Shown: positions 1 through 8,268 of the stretch, piece after piece | How the letters are laid out: every line of letters begins with the position of its first letter | Numbering within the stretch: the first letter of the stretch is position 1 | DNA from: Nitrososphaerales archaeon | GTDB lineage: Archaea > Thermoproteota > Nitrososphaeria > Nitrososphaerales > JACPRH01 | Assembly: GCA_030745655.1 (NCBI GenBank) | Contig: JASLOE010000001.1 | Location: 69,351 to 112,721 of the forward strand | Length of the DNA stretch: 43,371 nucleotides | Direction: 5' to 3' | The notes under the pieces: model-generated | The model's input: the letters and a program-made list of their open reading frames with translations, nothing else | Databases searched by the model: none | What the model was told of the DNA's origin: nothing | Made by a program: the position numbers and the translations under genes

Positions 1-827
1 GCGAATTTTCAAATTTGGATATTTGCCAATTTCTGGCATCACACTCTGGTCCAAAAAAAAGATTCAGTATTTTAGATCTTGATCCATTTGGTTCTCCTGC
101 ACCATATCTTGACTGTGCATTAAGATCTATAGATAATAATGGACTGTTTTCTATCACAGCAACGGATATGCCGGTCTTATGTGGAGTTTATCCCAAAGTA
201 TCATACCGAAAATATCAAGGACATTCACTTAGGACAGAATACAGCCATGAAATTGGAGTCCGTTTACTTTTTGGGTCTGTGGCCCATAATGCAATGAGAC
301 TAGAATTAGGGATAAAACCTGTATTTGCTTATAGAGCACGTCATTATTTTAGAGTTTATATGACAATTCATACTGGGGCTGTATGGGAAGAAAAAACATA
401 CAAAGAAATAGGATACATCCTGCATTGTTTTAAATGTGGCCATCGAGCTACAGATATTGTTTCAAATATGGAATGTTCTATCTGCAAAACTTTAATGAGA
501 CATGCTGGACCTCTATGGACAGGACCCATTCATAATAAGAAATTTCTAAAAGAATTGGCTCAGGATTGTGAAACACATTTAATCAAAATAGGTACAAAGA
601 TTACATCTATAGCGCTTCAAGAAATCGATATGCCACCAACCTATTTTACAATAGACAAAATTTCAAGTAAAATGGGAGTCACTACTCCAAGCTTAAGTTC
701 CATAATACAGTCTATCAAGAAAAAAGGTTACCAAGCATCAAGAACTGCACTAAATTCAAAAGGAATCAAAACTGATGCACCAAACATGGTACTTCAAAAA
801 ATCGTAAAAACGCTCTCTGAAAATTAG
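1..827 (+). CDS. trm1: tRNA (guanine-26-N2) dimethyltransferase Trm1, 5'-truncated by window edge
   Basis: This enzyme methylates G26 at the junction of the D and anticodon stems of tRNA, using S-adenosylmethionine. The frame is open to the left edge with no stop, so the N-terminal part lies outside; about 274 residues remain of a family usually near 380. The motif DLDPFGSPAPYLD (Rossmann-fold catalytic motif) is near the start, followed by TATD. A zinc-binding pair of Cys pairs (CFKCGH and CSICKT) follows, then AGPLWTGPIHN, all typical of Trm1. The apparent TTG start at 15 is internal to the protein. The stop overlaps the convergent methyltransferase gene by 4 nt. Identification is firm; only the missing start is uncertain. 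Confidence 0.93.
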   Translation, partial: EFSNLDICQFLASHSGPKKRFSILDLDPFGSPAPYLDCALRSIDNNGLFSITATDMPVLCGVYPKVSYRKYQGHSLRTEYSHEIGVRLLFGSVAHNAMRLELGIKPVFAYRARHYFRVYMTIHTGAVWEEKTYKEIGYILHCFKCGHRATDIVSNMECSICKTLMRHAGPLWTGPIHNKKFLKELAQDCETHLIKIGTKITSIALQEIDMPPTYFTIDKISSKMGVTTPSLSSIIQSIKKKGYQASRTALNSKGIKTDAPNMVLQKIVKTLSEN

Positions 828-1423
828 TTTAAACGATATTTTTCACACACAAGATACAACTCGCTACTTTTTCCACGACTTGCCGGAGGTTTAGAGATAT
901 GCACTTTATGAAAAATACGCCTTACCCTATTCAAAAAACTTTGTGTAGATTCACCCTCAAATATTTTTAGTATTGCAGTTCCATTTAATTGTAGAATTTG
1001 TGGTAAAAGATCCACTACCTTCAAAACCATATCTATCTGTTTTAGATGATCTACTTGCCATACACCAATAATATCAGGAGCAAGATCAGAAAGAACCACA
1101 TTAGCCTTTCTAGGAAGAATGCGTAGAATTTCTTCACAAATGATTGGATCAAATATATCATGGGTCAGGATCTTAGTGTTTTCAGCAAATGGAGTTATTC
1201 GTCTCAAATCAATTCCAAGAACTATCCCATTTGATCCTATTCGCTCAGAAGAGATTTGCATCCAGCCTCCAGGTGCAGCTCCAAAATCTATAATAATATT
1301 ACCTCTCCTAAGAACCTTGTATTTTTTATCCAACTGGATCAGTTTATATGCTGCACGACTCCTATATCCTTCTTTTTTAGCTAATCTACGATAAAGATCT
1401 CGTTTAGCATCTGTGTACCTCAG
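824..1423 (-). CDS. RlmE/FtsJ-family 2'-O-ribose methyltransferase, start codon unclear
   Basis: A SAM-dependent RrmJ/FtsJ-type methyltransferase, expected to modify 23S rRNA or tRNA ribose 2'-OH. The K-D-K-E tetrad is visible: Lys in RSRAAYKL, Asp in LSDLAPD, Lys in AILKIFEG, Glu in SSELYLV. DFGAAPGGW is the SAM-binding motif. The first standard in-frame start (TTG at 1333) would remove RSRAAYKL with its catalytic Lys, so translation must begin upstream. The open frame reaches back to 1429, where it is closed by a TGA directly preceded by ATG (1435-1433). The only start-like codon between is CTG at 1423, used here as a provisional start. Either a non-standard start or a base change or sequence error in the second codon would explain this. 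The family assignment is strong. Confidence 0.85.
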   Translation of the reverse strand: MRYTDAKRDLYRRLAKKEGYRSRAAYKLIQLDKKYKVLRRGNIIIDFGAAPGGWMQISSERIGSNGIVLGIDLRRITPFAENTKILTHDIFDPIICEEILRILPRKANVVLSDLAPDIIGVWQVDHLKQIDMVLKVVDLLPQILQLNGTAILKIFEGESTQSFLNRVRRIFHKVHISKPPASRGKSSELYLVCEKYRLN

Positions 1424-1473
1424 TACAACTCACATCTAATAAAATAATTATGAAATTACTTATTCATTTAAGG

Positions 1474-2046
1474 TTATGCTTTCATTGTGAACATTCGTTC
1501 ATAAATTACTTCTGGAGTGGCAGTTATATTCTGGGATCTAAGATATTCTCGTATAGCCCATTCTGCAAGATAATAACATATATGGGGACTAACTTCACTA
1601 TCGGTGGAACACTTCAACTCTTCAGGACAAGTTATACAAGGAGATTCTTCAATAGACTTTATTTGTGCAGGAAGTCTCAACGGAGAGAGCTCATAAGTCC
1701 ATCTTCCTCCTTCCAATATTTTTTCCCTTTTAATCATACCTCTTTTTTCTAACCTTATAGCAAGTCTAGATCCATCCCTGCTTGTCAAGTTCAACTTTTT
1801 CCACAGTTCACTTTGAAGAACTCCTTCCTTTCCATGTTCCACAACCAACTTGTACACTCTTGATGTAAAGTCAAGAAGTTCATCTTCTTCTTCAGAATTA
1901 TCGATTTCATCTGATATAATTTCAGTTTTCTCTACTGGATTCTTTGGTTTAGATTTAATTTCAGTTTCAGAAGATGGTTTTTCTTTTTCTACTGGTATTG
2001 ACTCAAATTCTCCACTAGAATCTTTTATTGTTGATTCTTTTTTCAT
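1474..2046 (-). CDS. TFE-beta-like transcription factor (RPC34/RPC39-type winged helix with Fe-S cysteines)
   Basis: The 190-residue protein has a Glu/Lys/Ser-rich, probably disordered N-terminus (about residues 1-57). A winged-helix region follows (DFTSRVYKLVVEHGKEGV ... RLEKRGMIKRE). The C-terminal part carries four cysteines spaced C-x2-C-x5-C-x10-C, beginning CITCPEELKC. This arrangement, wHTH then a cubane-type cysteine set, is that of archaeal TFE-beta and the RNA polymerase III subunit hRPC39. The partner in that case would be TFE-alpha, stabilising the RNA polymerase clamp during initiation. It lies directly downstream of tfb on the same strand, separated by 62 nt that include an AT-rich TATA-like stretch. 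The function is inferred from architecture; a generic winged-helix regulator is the alternative. Confidence 0.7.
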   Translation of the reverse strand: MKKESTIKDSSGEFESIPVEKEKPSSETEIKSKPKNPVEKTEIISDEIDNSEEEDELLDFTSRVYKLVVEHGKEGVLQSELWKKLNLTSRDGSRLAIRLEKRGMIKREKILEGGRWTYELSPLRLPAQIKSIEESPCITCPEELKCSTDSEVSPHICYYLAEWAIREYLRSQNITATPEVIYERMFTMKA

Positions 2047-2108
2047 TTTATTATCTCGTTGAATAGTTCACATATATTATTCTTCCCATCGGTATATTTC
2101 TTTTACGG

Positions 2109-3053
2109 CTATTCTAAACTTTTGAGTGCTTGAGTAATAGTAAAATTCTCAAAAATTTCACGACACCTATTTCGTATAGTGATCTCAGTTACATCTGCAA
2201 TATCAGCAATCTCTCTTTGAGGAATGTGTACCCCTAGCATTACAGAAGAGATATAGACATATGCAGCAGCTAAACCAGCAGGAGCCTTTCCGCTAGATAT
2301 TCTGCTGTCGCTAGTCTTACGTGCAATTAATAGAGCAAGTCTTTCCACTCTAGGATTTATCTTCGCCATATTTACAAGCTTTGAGATATATTTCCAGATA
2401 GATGGAGGAGGAACATAATCAATTTCCACCTCTTTTAGAACAAGGCGATAATATTTCGCTACAGTACGCTGATCTGTATGTGCAGCTTCAGCAACATCCT
2501 TTATTGAACGTCCTACATCACATTTTCTACATGCAAGATAGACAGAAGCAGCAGTCATTCCAATAATTGATTTACTCCTAGAAACCTTTAATCGAACACA
2601 ATCTCGATAAATCTGAGCAGCTGTCTCAAGAACATTTCTTGGAAGATTAAGATTTTTAGAAACTTCTGTAATTTTAAATAATACACCAGAAAGGCTACGC
2701 TCAGCTGGAGTTATCCTGACTCTATTCTGCCATTTTCGTAGCTTATAAGATTGGTTTCTAGCTTTTCCATCAAGATATTGTCCCTGAGAATCTTTCATAT
2801 CAGATCCAATCATTGTAGATAGACCAAAATCATGAAGCGCAATTGTTCTAGGAGCACCAACTCGTACTCTTTTTGCCTTATCTCCTGGTTCGACTATTGC
2901 TTTCCATTCAGGACCATGATCCATTAATTGTTCTAATACTACAAACCCGCAAGATGGACAGACAACTTCACCTTTATAGACATCACCAATCAATGATTTC
3001 CCACAATTTGGGCAAACATTAGTTGAATTGGTTTTACTTTCTTGGTTTAACAA
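2109..3053 (-). CDS. tfb: Transcription initiation factor B (TFB)
   Basis: TFB recruits RNA polymerase to the TBP-TATA complex. The 314-residue protein has an N-terminal zinc ribbon (CPNCGKSL ... CPSCGFVV), a B-reader region (DHGPEWKAI) and two cyclin-like repeats; the second ends in a helix-turn-helix for BRE recognition (REIADIADVTEITIRNR). The longest open frame would begin at 3095, but a TTG at 3053 has GGAG 8 nt upstream and gives a normal N-terminus starting just before the zinc ribbon, so 3053 is preferred. It overlaps the 3' end of gar1 by 20 nt, so the two genes are probably translated from one message. Gar1-TFB adjacency is common in archaea. Confidence 0.96.
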   Translation of the reverse strand: MLNQESKTNSTNVCPNCGKSLIGDVYKGEVVCPSCGFVVLEQLMDHGPEWKAIVEPGDKAKRVRVGAPRTIALHDFGLSTMIGSDMKDSQGQYLDGKARNQSYKLRKWQNRVRITPAERSLSGVLFKITEVSKNLNLPRNVLETAAQIYRDCVRLKVSRSKSIIGMTAASVYLACRKCDVGRSIKDVAEAAHTDQRTVAKYYRLVLKEVEIDYVPPPSIWKYISKLVNMAKINPRVERLALLIARKTSDSRISSGKAPAGLAAAYVYISSVMLGVHIPQREIADIADVTEITIRNRCREIFENFTITQALKSLE

Positions 3054-3282
3054 CTTTTGAACTCCTTTTAGAAGTATGAACATTTTGACCAACAATTCTT
3101 TTGGTTCTATCTGTCAAAGGTGTAGCAGAAATATATGGTGATTTTATTGGTCCAAATACTTCAATAACTTTAGCTACTTTACGTTCTTTATCATCAAAAA
3201 GAATAGTGTTTGCTTTAAAATCCTCGTTAGCTTGAAGAATAAGCCTACCACTACGCGCTAAATGAAGTACTTTAGCTGTCAT
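3034..3282 (-). CDS. gar1: H/ACA RNP protein Gar1
   Basis: Gar1 is the small beta-barrel subunit of the H/ACA pseudouridylation complex, binding Cbf5 and helping product release. The 82-residue protein shows the family pattern of an N-terminal strand, then AKVIEVFGPIKSPY (the VFGPV..PY signature), then a basic tail rich in Lys/Arg/Ser. The ATG start is unambiguous and a palindromic TATA-like element lies about 30-40 nt upstream. It is the first gene of the gar1-tfb pair. Confidence 0.93.
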   Translation of the reverse strand: MTAKVLHLARSGRLILQANEDFKANTILFDDKERKVAKVIEVFGPIKSPYISATPLTDRTKRIVGQNVHTSKRSSKVVKPRK

Positions 3283-3311
3283 TAGTAATCTATTTTTCGA
3301 TTTAGAAAGCT

Positions 3312-3324
3312 AACCTTTAAGGTT
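3312..3324 (-). promoter_or_regulatory. Probable TATA/BRE element of gar1-tfb
   Basis: A 13-nt perfect inverted repeat (AACCTT-T-AAGGTT on the plus strand) contains a CTTAAAG core and lies 30-42 nt upstream of the gar1 ATG. That is where an archaeal TATA box would sit for a very short leader. The symmetry may simply reflect the promoter consensus. Confidence 0.45.
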
Positions 3325-3390
3325 TCTTAGTGAAAAAATTTAACCGACTTGTCTATAATTGTGACGTCAGAGAGAAAACAATTTCTGAAA

Positions 3391-3400
3391 GCCTAAATAA
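3391..3400 (+). promoter_or_regulatory. Probable TATA box of rpsJ
   Basis: The AT-rich element CTAAATAA lies about 30-37 nt upstream of the rpsJ ATG. This matches an archaeal promoter driving a message with a leader of only a few nucleotides. No Shine-Dalgarno motif precedes the ATG, in line with near-leaderless translation. Confidence 0.45.
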
Positions 3401-3429
3401 TAGCATCAAGAAGCGCTGATGTGACTTAA

Positions 3430-3744
3430 ATGCCTCAGATTGCAAAAATCAAGCTTACCAGTGCAAACGTAGAAAATCTTACCCAAGTCTGTAACGATAT
3501 AAAAGGTATGACAGAGAAAACTGGCGTCAAAGTAAGGGGACCACAACCACTCCCAACTAAAAAACTAAAGATAGTAACAAGAAAAGCACCCTCAGGGCAA
3601 GGAACAAACACATATGATCGATATGAAATGAGAGTTCACAGAAGACTTATTGACATGAATGCCGACGACAGAACTATGAGACAATTAATGAAACTTCAAG
3701 TTCCAGAAGATGTGTTTATAGAAGTTAATCTAAGTAATAACTGA
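3430..3744 (+). CDS. rpsJ: 30S ribosomal protein S10
   Basis: The 104-residue protein has the S10 pattern: an N-terminal strand with KIKLTSANVENL, the loop segment VRGPQPLPTKKLKI, and YEMRVHRRLIDM. Its length matches archaeal S10/eukaryotic S20. It sits alone between divergent gar1-tfb and the AbrB-like gene; the elongation factor 1A gene that often precedes it in other archaea is not adjacent. Confidence 0.96.
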   Translation: MPQIAKIKLTSANVENLTQVCNDIKGMTEKTGVKVRGPQPLPTKKLKIVTRKAPSGQGTNTYDRYEMRVHRRLIDMNADDRTMRQLMKLQVPEDVFIEVNLSNN

Positions 3745-3750
3745 AATCAT

Positions 3751-3762
3751 CCTTTTCTTTTT
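3751..3762 (+). terminator. T-rich terminator after rpsJ
   Basis: A pyrimidine/T-rich run (CCTTTTCTTTTT) begins 7 nt after the rpsJ stop. Archaeal RNA polymerase terminates on such U-tracts without needing a hairpin. No stem is evident here. Confidence 0.4.
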
Positions 3763-4006
3763 CAATAAACGGAAGTTTATTAGAAGCTGAAGCAACAATA
3801 ATTATGATAACTTTGCCAGAATGCATGTCTACATCTTATTTCACCATAGTTCTTGCATGGGTGCACTCATTTTAAGAGGAATCCATGGTATTCAAAAGGT
3901 AAAACACCGTTTATAGAGGAAACAGACTGTTCAAGATTTTATACAACCACAATATTCTTACAGAATCATTAAATAGGGAAAGTAAGAGATTATAGATAGA
4001 GAAATT

Positions 4007-4231
4007 TTGTCCGATATTTTAGTGGAAACTACAAAACTATCTGAGAAAGGACAAGTCGTTATCCCAAAAGAGTTTAGAAAAAAGATGGGGTTGAAGACCG
4101 GAAACCAATTTCTAGTTATCGCAGCGCAAGAGGCCATTATCTTGCAGAGAATGGAAATTGTTAAACGAAAGATTAAGGTTGAAGAGGTTTTAGATATAGC
4201 AAAGAATGTAACTCAAGAATTAAGTCCTTAA
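4007..4231 (+). CDS. AbrB/MazE/SpoVT-type DNA-binding protein
   Basis: The 74-residue protein carries the swapped-hairpin AbrB signature (TKLSEKGQVVIPKEFRKK, then GLKTGNQFLV). Such proteins are dimeric regulators or antitoxins. The TTG start at 4007 gives the best-fitting N-terminus, and a TATA-like stretch (CATTAAATAG, 3967-3976) lies about 31-40 nt upstream. No toxin gene (VapC/PIN or MazF-like) follows: the next gene is convergent rpoP. It may therefore be a stand-alone regulator or an orphan antitoxin. The C-terminal 25 residues are polar and of unknown role. Confidence 0.85.
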   Translation: MSDILVETTKLSEKGQVVIPKEFRKKMGLKTGNQFLVIAAQEAIILQRMEIVKRKIKVEEVLDIAKNVTQELSP

Positions 4232-4256
4232 GAATTGTGATTATGTTGGATAAGAA

Positions 4257-4475
4257 TTAGATGCATTTTACTGATTTCACTACAGGCGGCCTTGTCTTTT
4301 TTAGGATACGGTAACCACAAATACATTTAATTTCAGGCAACTGTGCTAGTTCTTCAGAAGTTACTTTTGTACCACATCTTATACATTCATATTCAATTTC
4401 TCCAAATGTTCTTTCAATAGTTGCCGAAGGTTCGACAGGTTCAGATGTTTCTGTAATTTCATTAGATTCATCCAT
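4257..4475 (-). CDS. rpoP: DNA-directed RNA polymerase subunit P (Rpb12/RPC10-like)
   Basis: A small zinc-binding RNA polymerase subunit. The core YECIRCGTKV ... IKCICGYRILKKTRPP holds the C-x2-C/C-x-C zinc site and the family's GYR..KKRPP tail. With the ATG at 4475 the protein is 72 residues, longer than the usual 45-50, because of an acidic Glu/Ser/Thr-rich N-terminal stretch of about 25 residues. No better start codon lies between this extension and the zinc knuckle. It is 46 nt upstream of the glycosyltransferase gene on the same strand. Confidence 0.92.
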   Translation of the reverse strand: MDESNEITETSEPVEPSATIERTFGEIEYECIRCGTKVTSEELAQLPEIKCICGYRILKKTRPPVVKSVKCI

Positions 4476-4521
4476 TAGATATCGTCTCGTTTTCGCGGTT
4501 AGAACAGTATTTGAGTCTTTC

Positions 4522-5280
4522 TCATTTTATCTTACTTGTTTTTGGATTTACTCCTGACAATGACAATTTTACAAGAAAAACAGCAAAACGAAAGATTTCC
4601 CAAATAGACAATTTAGCCTTACCTGATAGTCTTGCTTCAAAGACGTATGGAACCTCCATTATAGAAAGACCAATATCTTGGTATATTGCTAGACTCTCAA
4701 CTTGATAGGAATATCCACGGCTATTAATTTTGTATTTCAATAATTCTTGAACCGCTTTTCTGTTAATAGCTCTAAAACCACTAGTTATGTCTTTAACATT
4801 TATCCCCAACATTATATGTGAGAGGAAATTGGCAACTCTACTAATCAATTTCCTATGCCAAGGCCACTTATTTGACCTTCCACTCTCAATATACCGTGAT
4901 GCCACTGCTACATCAACATTATTTTGTATTGCATCTACAAGTTTTACAATATCTGTAGGTTGATGAGAGAAATCTGCATCCATTTGAACAATAATATCAA
5001 AGGATAGATTGGATAATGCCAAAGTGAAACCGTCAATATATGCAGAACCAAGTCCAAGTTTTCCTGGTCGCTTTAACAAATAAATCTGATTATCCTCTTT
5101 TTTCATATTTTCAACTTTCCCTGCTGTTCCGTCAGGACTATTATCATCAACAACTAAAATTTGATAAGAAATATTGTTCTTGACCAATACTTCTCGAATA
5201 CTTGGAATTATGCGGACTATATTCTCCACTTCATTGTATGTAGGGATAACGACGAGAATAGAGGCTATTTTTTTATTCAT
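4522..5280 (-). CDS. DPM1-like polyprenyl-phosphate sugar transferase (GT2 family)
   Basis: A dolichyl-phosphate mannose/glucose synthase-type enzyme that transfers a nucleotide sugar onto a polyprenyl phosphate for glycosylation outside the membrane. VVIPTYNEVENI, VVDDNSPDGT and the metal-binding DAD of VQMDADFSHQP are the GT2 motifs; DITSGFRAINRKAV is typical of DPM1. About 252 residues with no C-terminal membrane domain, so it resembles the single-domain DPM1 form. The ATG at 5280 is preferred over a GTG at 5295 because a GGGA-like element lies upstream of the ATG. It follows the DegT aminotransferase with almost no gap. Confidence 0.9.
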   Translation of the reverse strand: MNKKIASILVVIPTYNEVENIVRIIPSIREVLVKNNISYQILVVDDNSPDGTAGKVENMKKEDNQIYLLKRPGKLGLGSAYIDGFTLALSNLSFDIIVQMDADFSHQPTDIVKLVDAIQNNVDVAVASRYIESGRSNKWPWHRKLISRVANFLSHIMLGINVKDITSGFRAINRKAVQELLKYKINSRGYSYQVESLAIYQDIGLSIMEVPYVFEARLSGKAKLSIWEIFRFAVFLVKLSLSGVNPKTSKIK

Positions 5281-5294
5281 CCAATAAATTCCCA

Positions 5295-6404
5295 CTATTT
5301 TGCAGATTCAAGAGCAGTCTTAAAGGTAGAAGCTATATGGACACAATCATCTTCAGAAACATTTGGATGCACAGGTAACGAAAGCACTCGCTTTGAAACA
5401 TTATCAGTATTTGGAAGAATGAATTTATCGTATCCTGCCGTTATATAAAAGGGAGTTTTTTGAATCGGAGGGTCATAATAAACTGCTGCACCCACCCTAT
5501 TGGAGAGGAGATTCTTCAGTATCTTATCTCTATTTTTTTCTAAAGCCACTGTATAAAGATACCAGTTGGACGAACAACCCTCTGCTTCACTTGGTAATGT
5601 TATTCCGTTCAAACCTGAAAGTAGGTCATTCAGAATTCCTGCATTCCTCCGTCGAACTTTCAGAAAAGAATGAAGTTTAGACATCTGAATATATGCTATG
5701 GCAGCCTCCATCTGCGGTAGACGTAAGTTGGATCCCAGTATTTTCATATCTGAGCTTTGAGATATTCCGTGATTACGAATCAATTTCAATTTATCAGCCA
5801 AAGCATCATCATTAGTTGAAACAAACCCACCTTCTCCGCTTGTTATGATCTTTGAAGGATACATACTGAAACAACCAATATCTGAGAGACTCCCAGTTTG
5901 ATGTTCATGATATTTGGCTCCTAAAGATTGTGCAGCATCTTCTATTATTCGAAGATCATGTTTCTGTGCAATTTCCATAATCTTATCCATATCTGCTGGG
6001 TGGCCAAATAGATGAACTGGAATTATCGCTTTACTTCTGACCGTAATCTTATTTTTCAGATCTTTAGGATCAATAGTATAATGAGTCAAATCTATATCTA
6101 CAAAAACTGGTTTTGCTCCAACGAGAAGAACTGCATTTGCTGTAGCTAAGAAGGTGAAAGAAGGAACCAAAACTTCATCACCTTCTTGTATATCTAAGGA
6201 TAACAAAGCTGCATATAGAGAAGATGTACCTGAATTTAATGCAAAAACATGTTTTACATTTAAAAATGACTTTACGGAAGTCTCAAACTTCTGAGTATAT
6301 TGTCCTCCTTCAATTGATGATGTGGTTAATTGACCACTCATAATGACCTTCATAACTTCATTTTTCTCTTCATCACCAATAAGGGGCATATTAATAGGTA
6401 TCAA
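5295..6404 (-). CDS. DegT/DnrJ/EryC1/StrS-family PLP-dependent sugar aminotransferase
   Basis: The 369-residue protein belongs to the aminotransferases that make amino sugars on nucleotide-sugar donors. It shows NSGTSSLYAAL, DEVLVPSFTFLATA, the PLP-ring Asp region IEDAAQSLGA, and the internal-aldimine Lys in YPSKIITSGEGGF. The substrate cannot be read from sequence. It sits between tyrS (6 nt upstream) and the DPM1-like gene, so a shared message is likely; the pairing with a polyprenyl-phosphate glycosyltransferase suggests surface glycan synthesis. Confidence 0.92.
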   Translation of the reverse strand: MIPINMPLIGDEEKNEVMKVIMSGQLTTSSIEGGQYTQKFETSVKSFLNVKHVFALNSGTSSLYAALLSLDIQEGDEVLVPSFTFLATANAVLLVGAKPVFVDIDLTHYTIDPKDLKNKITVRSKAIIPVHLFGHPADMDKIMEIAQKHDLRIIEDAAQSLGAKYHEHQTGSLSDIGCFSMYPSKIITSGEGGFVSTNDDALADKLKLIRNHGISQSSDMKILGSNLRLPQMEAAIAYIQMSKLHSFLKVRRRNAGILNDLLSGLNGITLPSEAEGCSSNWYLYTVALEKNRDKILKNLLSNRVGAAVYYDPPIQKTPFYITAGYDKFILPNTDNVSKRVLSLPVHPNVSEDDCVHIASTFKTALESAK

Positions 6405-6410
6405 AACTGG

Positions 6411-7469
6411 TCACTCTTCAGATTCATAAACCTTAAGAAGATGAGTCTTAGATTCAAAAAACTTTCTAATAGGCTGGATTTTTTGGTTAACAGAATCTGC
6501 TACAGCAGACTTGAGATCAACTGGATGAAGTTTCTTTTCAAGATAAATAGTTTCTAGTTGTTGATATTCTGTGAAAGATAGAGGACCACCGAACTTCCTT
6601 GATCTGTCTACCTTAAATTCTTTAGTTTCATGAAACGAAATATATTTTGCTATTTCTAGAACAGGGTTATTCTTAACTTGACCTTCTGGACACCAAGCCT
6701 TCTTCAATTTATCATGGATCTCTTTTTCACTATCATGAATAAAAACACAAGTCCAAGGTTTTGATTTACTCATTTTACTAGATATCTTGGCATTATCATT
6801 AGATTGAGACATAGAGTTCACTGGTTCAGATAAACCAGGAAGTAAATGGTGATGCACAGCAACAGGAACCTTCCACTTCATCTTTGGAAAGACTTCTCGT
6901 GCTAGCATGTGGACTTTACGTTGATCCATTCCTGCATGTACTATAGATGCATCAATGGTTTCGATATCTACTGCTTGCATAGGAGGATATAAATATTGAG
7001 CGAAATGTAGATGGTCCTTCTCACTTCGTCCCATGATTGTTAGACATCTTGTATTTCGAGAAAGTGTTACATGCTTTGAGAAACGTACAAGATTCTCCCA
7101 GTAACTTTTAGAATCAGCATACAAGTCAGAACCCATGATGATATTAACTCCTGGACAAAAGAACTTGAAAGCTTCAGCATAATATTTCGAGGCGCTTTTT
7201 ATTTTATCCCAATCGCTATCAAACTTATTATTGATGTAGCTATGCCAATCGGCAAGAAAAATTTTACATTTTATTCCTGCTTTAATAAAATCATTTATTT
7301 TGAAACCTGTTAACATGAGACTTCCAAGATGAAGTAGACCAGATATTTCTAAACCTATATAGTGGGAAGGATGAGCATCGGTTTCAAGAAGGTCCCGTAA
7401 ATCCTGTACAGTTACAACCTCCTCAATTGGAGGTTTTGAAATAAGATCTATTTTGCCTTCAATATCCAC
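6411..7469 (-). CDS. tyrS: Tyrosyl-tRNA synthetase
   Basis: The 352-residue class I synthetase is of archaeal/eukaryotic TyrRS type. The HIGH-equivalent is in EISGLLHLGSL, the KMSKS loop is SSKMSKSKP, and the tyrosine-site region is QAVDIETIDASIVHAGMDQRKVHML. There is no bacterial S4-like C-terminal domain, as expected in archaea. It is the first gene of a same-strand run tyrS-degT-DPM1-like. Confidence 0.94.
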   Translation of the reverse strand: MDIEGKIDLISKPPIEEVVTVQDLRDLLETDAHPSHYIGLEISGLLHLGSLMLTGFKINDFIKAGIKCKIFLADWHSYINNKFDSDWDKIKSASKYYAEAFKFFCPGVNIIMGSDLYADSKSYWENLVRFSKHVTLSRNTRCLTIMGRSEKDHLHFAQYLYPPMQAVDIETIDASIVHAGMDQRKVHMLAREVFPKMKWKVPVAVHHHLLPGLSEPVNSMSQSNDNAKISSKMSKSKPWTCVFIHDSEKEIHDKLKKAWCPEGQVKNNPVLEIAKYISFHETKEFKVDRSRKFGGPLSFTEYQQLETIYLEKKLHPVDLKSAVADSVNQKIQPIRKFFESKTHLLKVYESEE

Positions 7470-7683
7470 ATATCTTCACCTTTTGTTCTTCTTGATTCAG
7501 CATTTATAAATCAACCCACAATATGACAACGAAAATAGTCATCATTTAACTAATTTAAATAGTGGAAATAATTCGAATTAATTATGATGATATTTTCATT
7601 TATCATTAAGTACACTTACATCCAATAAGACAAATGGGTAAAAGCACAAGATACTTTAGCATGACACATAATAGAACAAGGTC

Positions 7684-8268
7684 ATGAAGATAATTAATCT
7701 CTCTAACGAAGAAGAGAAAATTCGAACATTTTTCAAGTTAATTAGTTTAGCATCATTAGTGGTAATCATCAGCACTTCAATGTATGGAATTCTAGGAACA
7801 CTAATCCAAGGTGGAAATGTAGTTGGAGAAGTTCTTGTAACATTAGAGGTCCCACCAATTGAAGTTTTTCCACTTTTCTACTCTAAACCAATAACCTGGC
7901 TTTCCGCAGCTATTTTGGCTCTTTACTTCTCATCACTAGAGTTAGGAAAAGATATGGTTATACAATGGCGAAAGTTTCATAGAGATATCCTCAAGTTTTT
8001 CGCATTTTTTGTTTGTGCTATGGCCACCTATGAAGTGTTATTTAATTTCACATTATGGGGAGGATTAATCGCAAGCGACTCAATATTGGGAGAATTAAAT
8101 GTCGATCTTATTAAAAACACATTTCCTAACCCTGAAACACCTTGGAACATAGTTTTTGCAACAAAGCTGTTCACAGTTTTAACAATTATTTCAGCATATT
8201 CTTTTTACTACCTTCAAAGAATAGAGTCTAAGATAAACGAAAGACATCTGAGTCACTCTGCACCTTAA
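7684..8268 (+). CDS. Conserved-looking membrane protein, four predicted transmembrane segments
   Basis: The 194-residue protein has four hydrophobic stretches (about residues 20-42, 68-84, 100-122 and 155-175). A charged N-terminus precedes them, and polar loops contain PPIEVFPL and NPETPWNIVFATK. I do not recognise a functional family and see no metal-binding or catalytic motif. Start is ATG at 7684. Its 3' end overlaps the convergent small membrane protein gene by 41 nt. Confidence 0.72.
   Translation: MKIINLSNEEEKIRTFFKLISLASLVVIISTSMYGILGTLIQGGNVVGEVLVTLEVPPIEVFPLFYSKPITWLSAAILALYFSSLELGKDMVIQWRKFHRDILKFFAFFVCAMATYEVLFNFTLWGGLIASDSILGELNVDLIKNTFPNPETPWNIVFATKLFTVLTIISAYSFYYLQRIESKINERHLSHSAP

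Noticed and set aside
1119-1752. Plus-strand open frames opposite rlmE-like and TFE-beta genes
   Set aside because: They are shadows of conserved minus-strand genes with no family motifs.
7633-7686. 17-codon ORF overlapping the start of the membrane protein gene
   Set aside because: Too short, no ribosome-binding site and composition as expected by chance.
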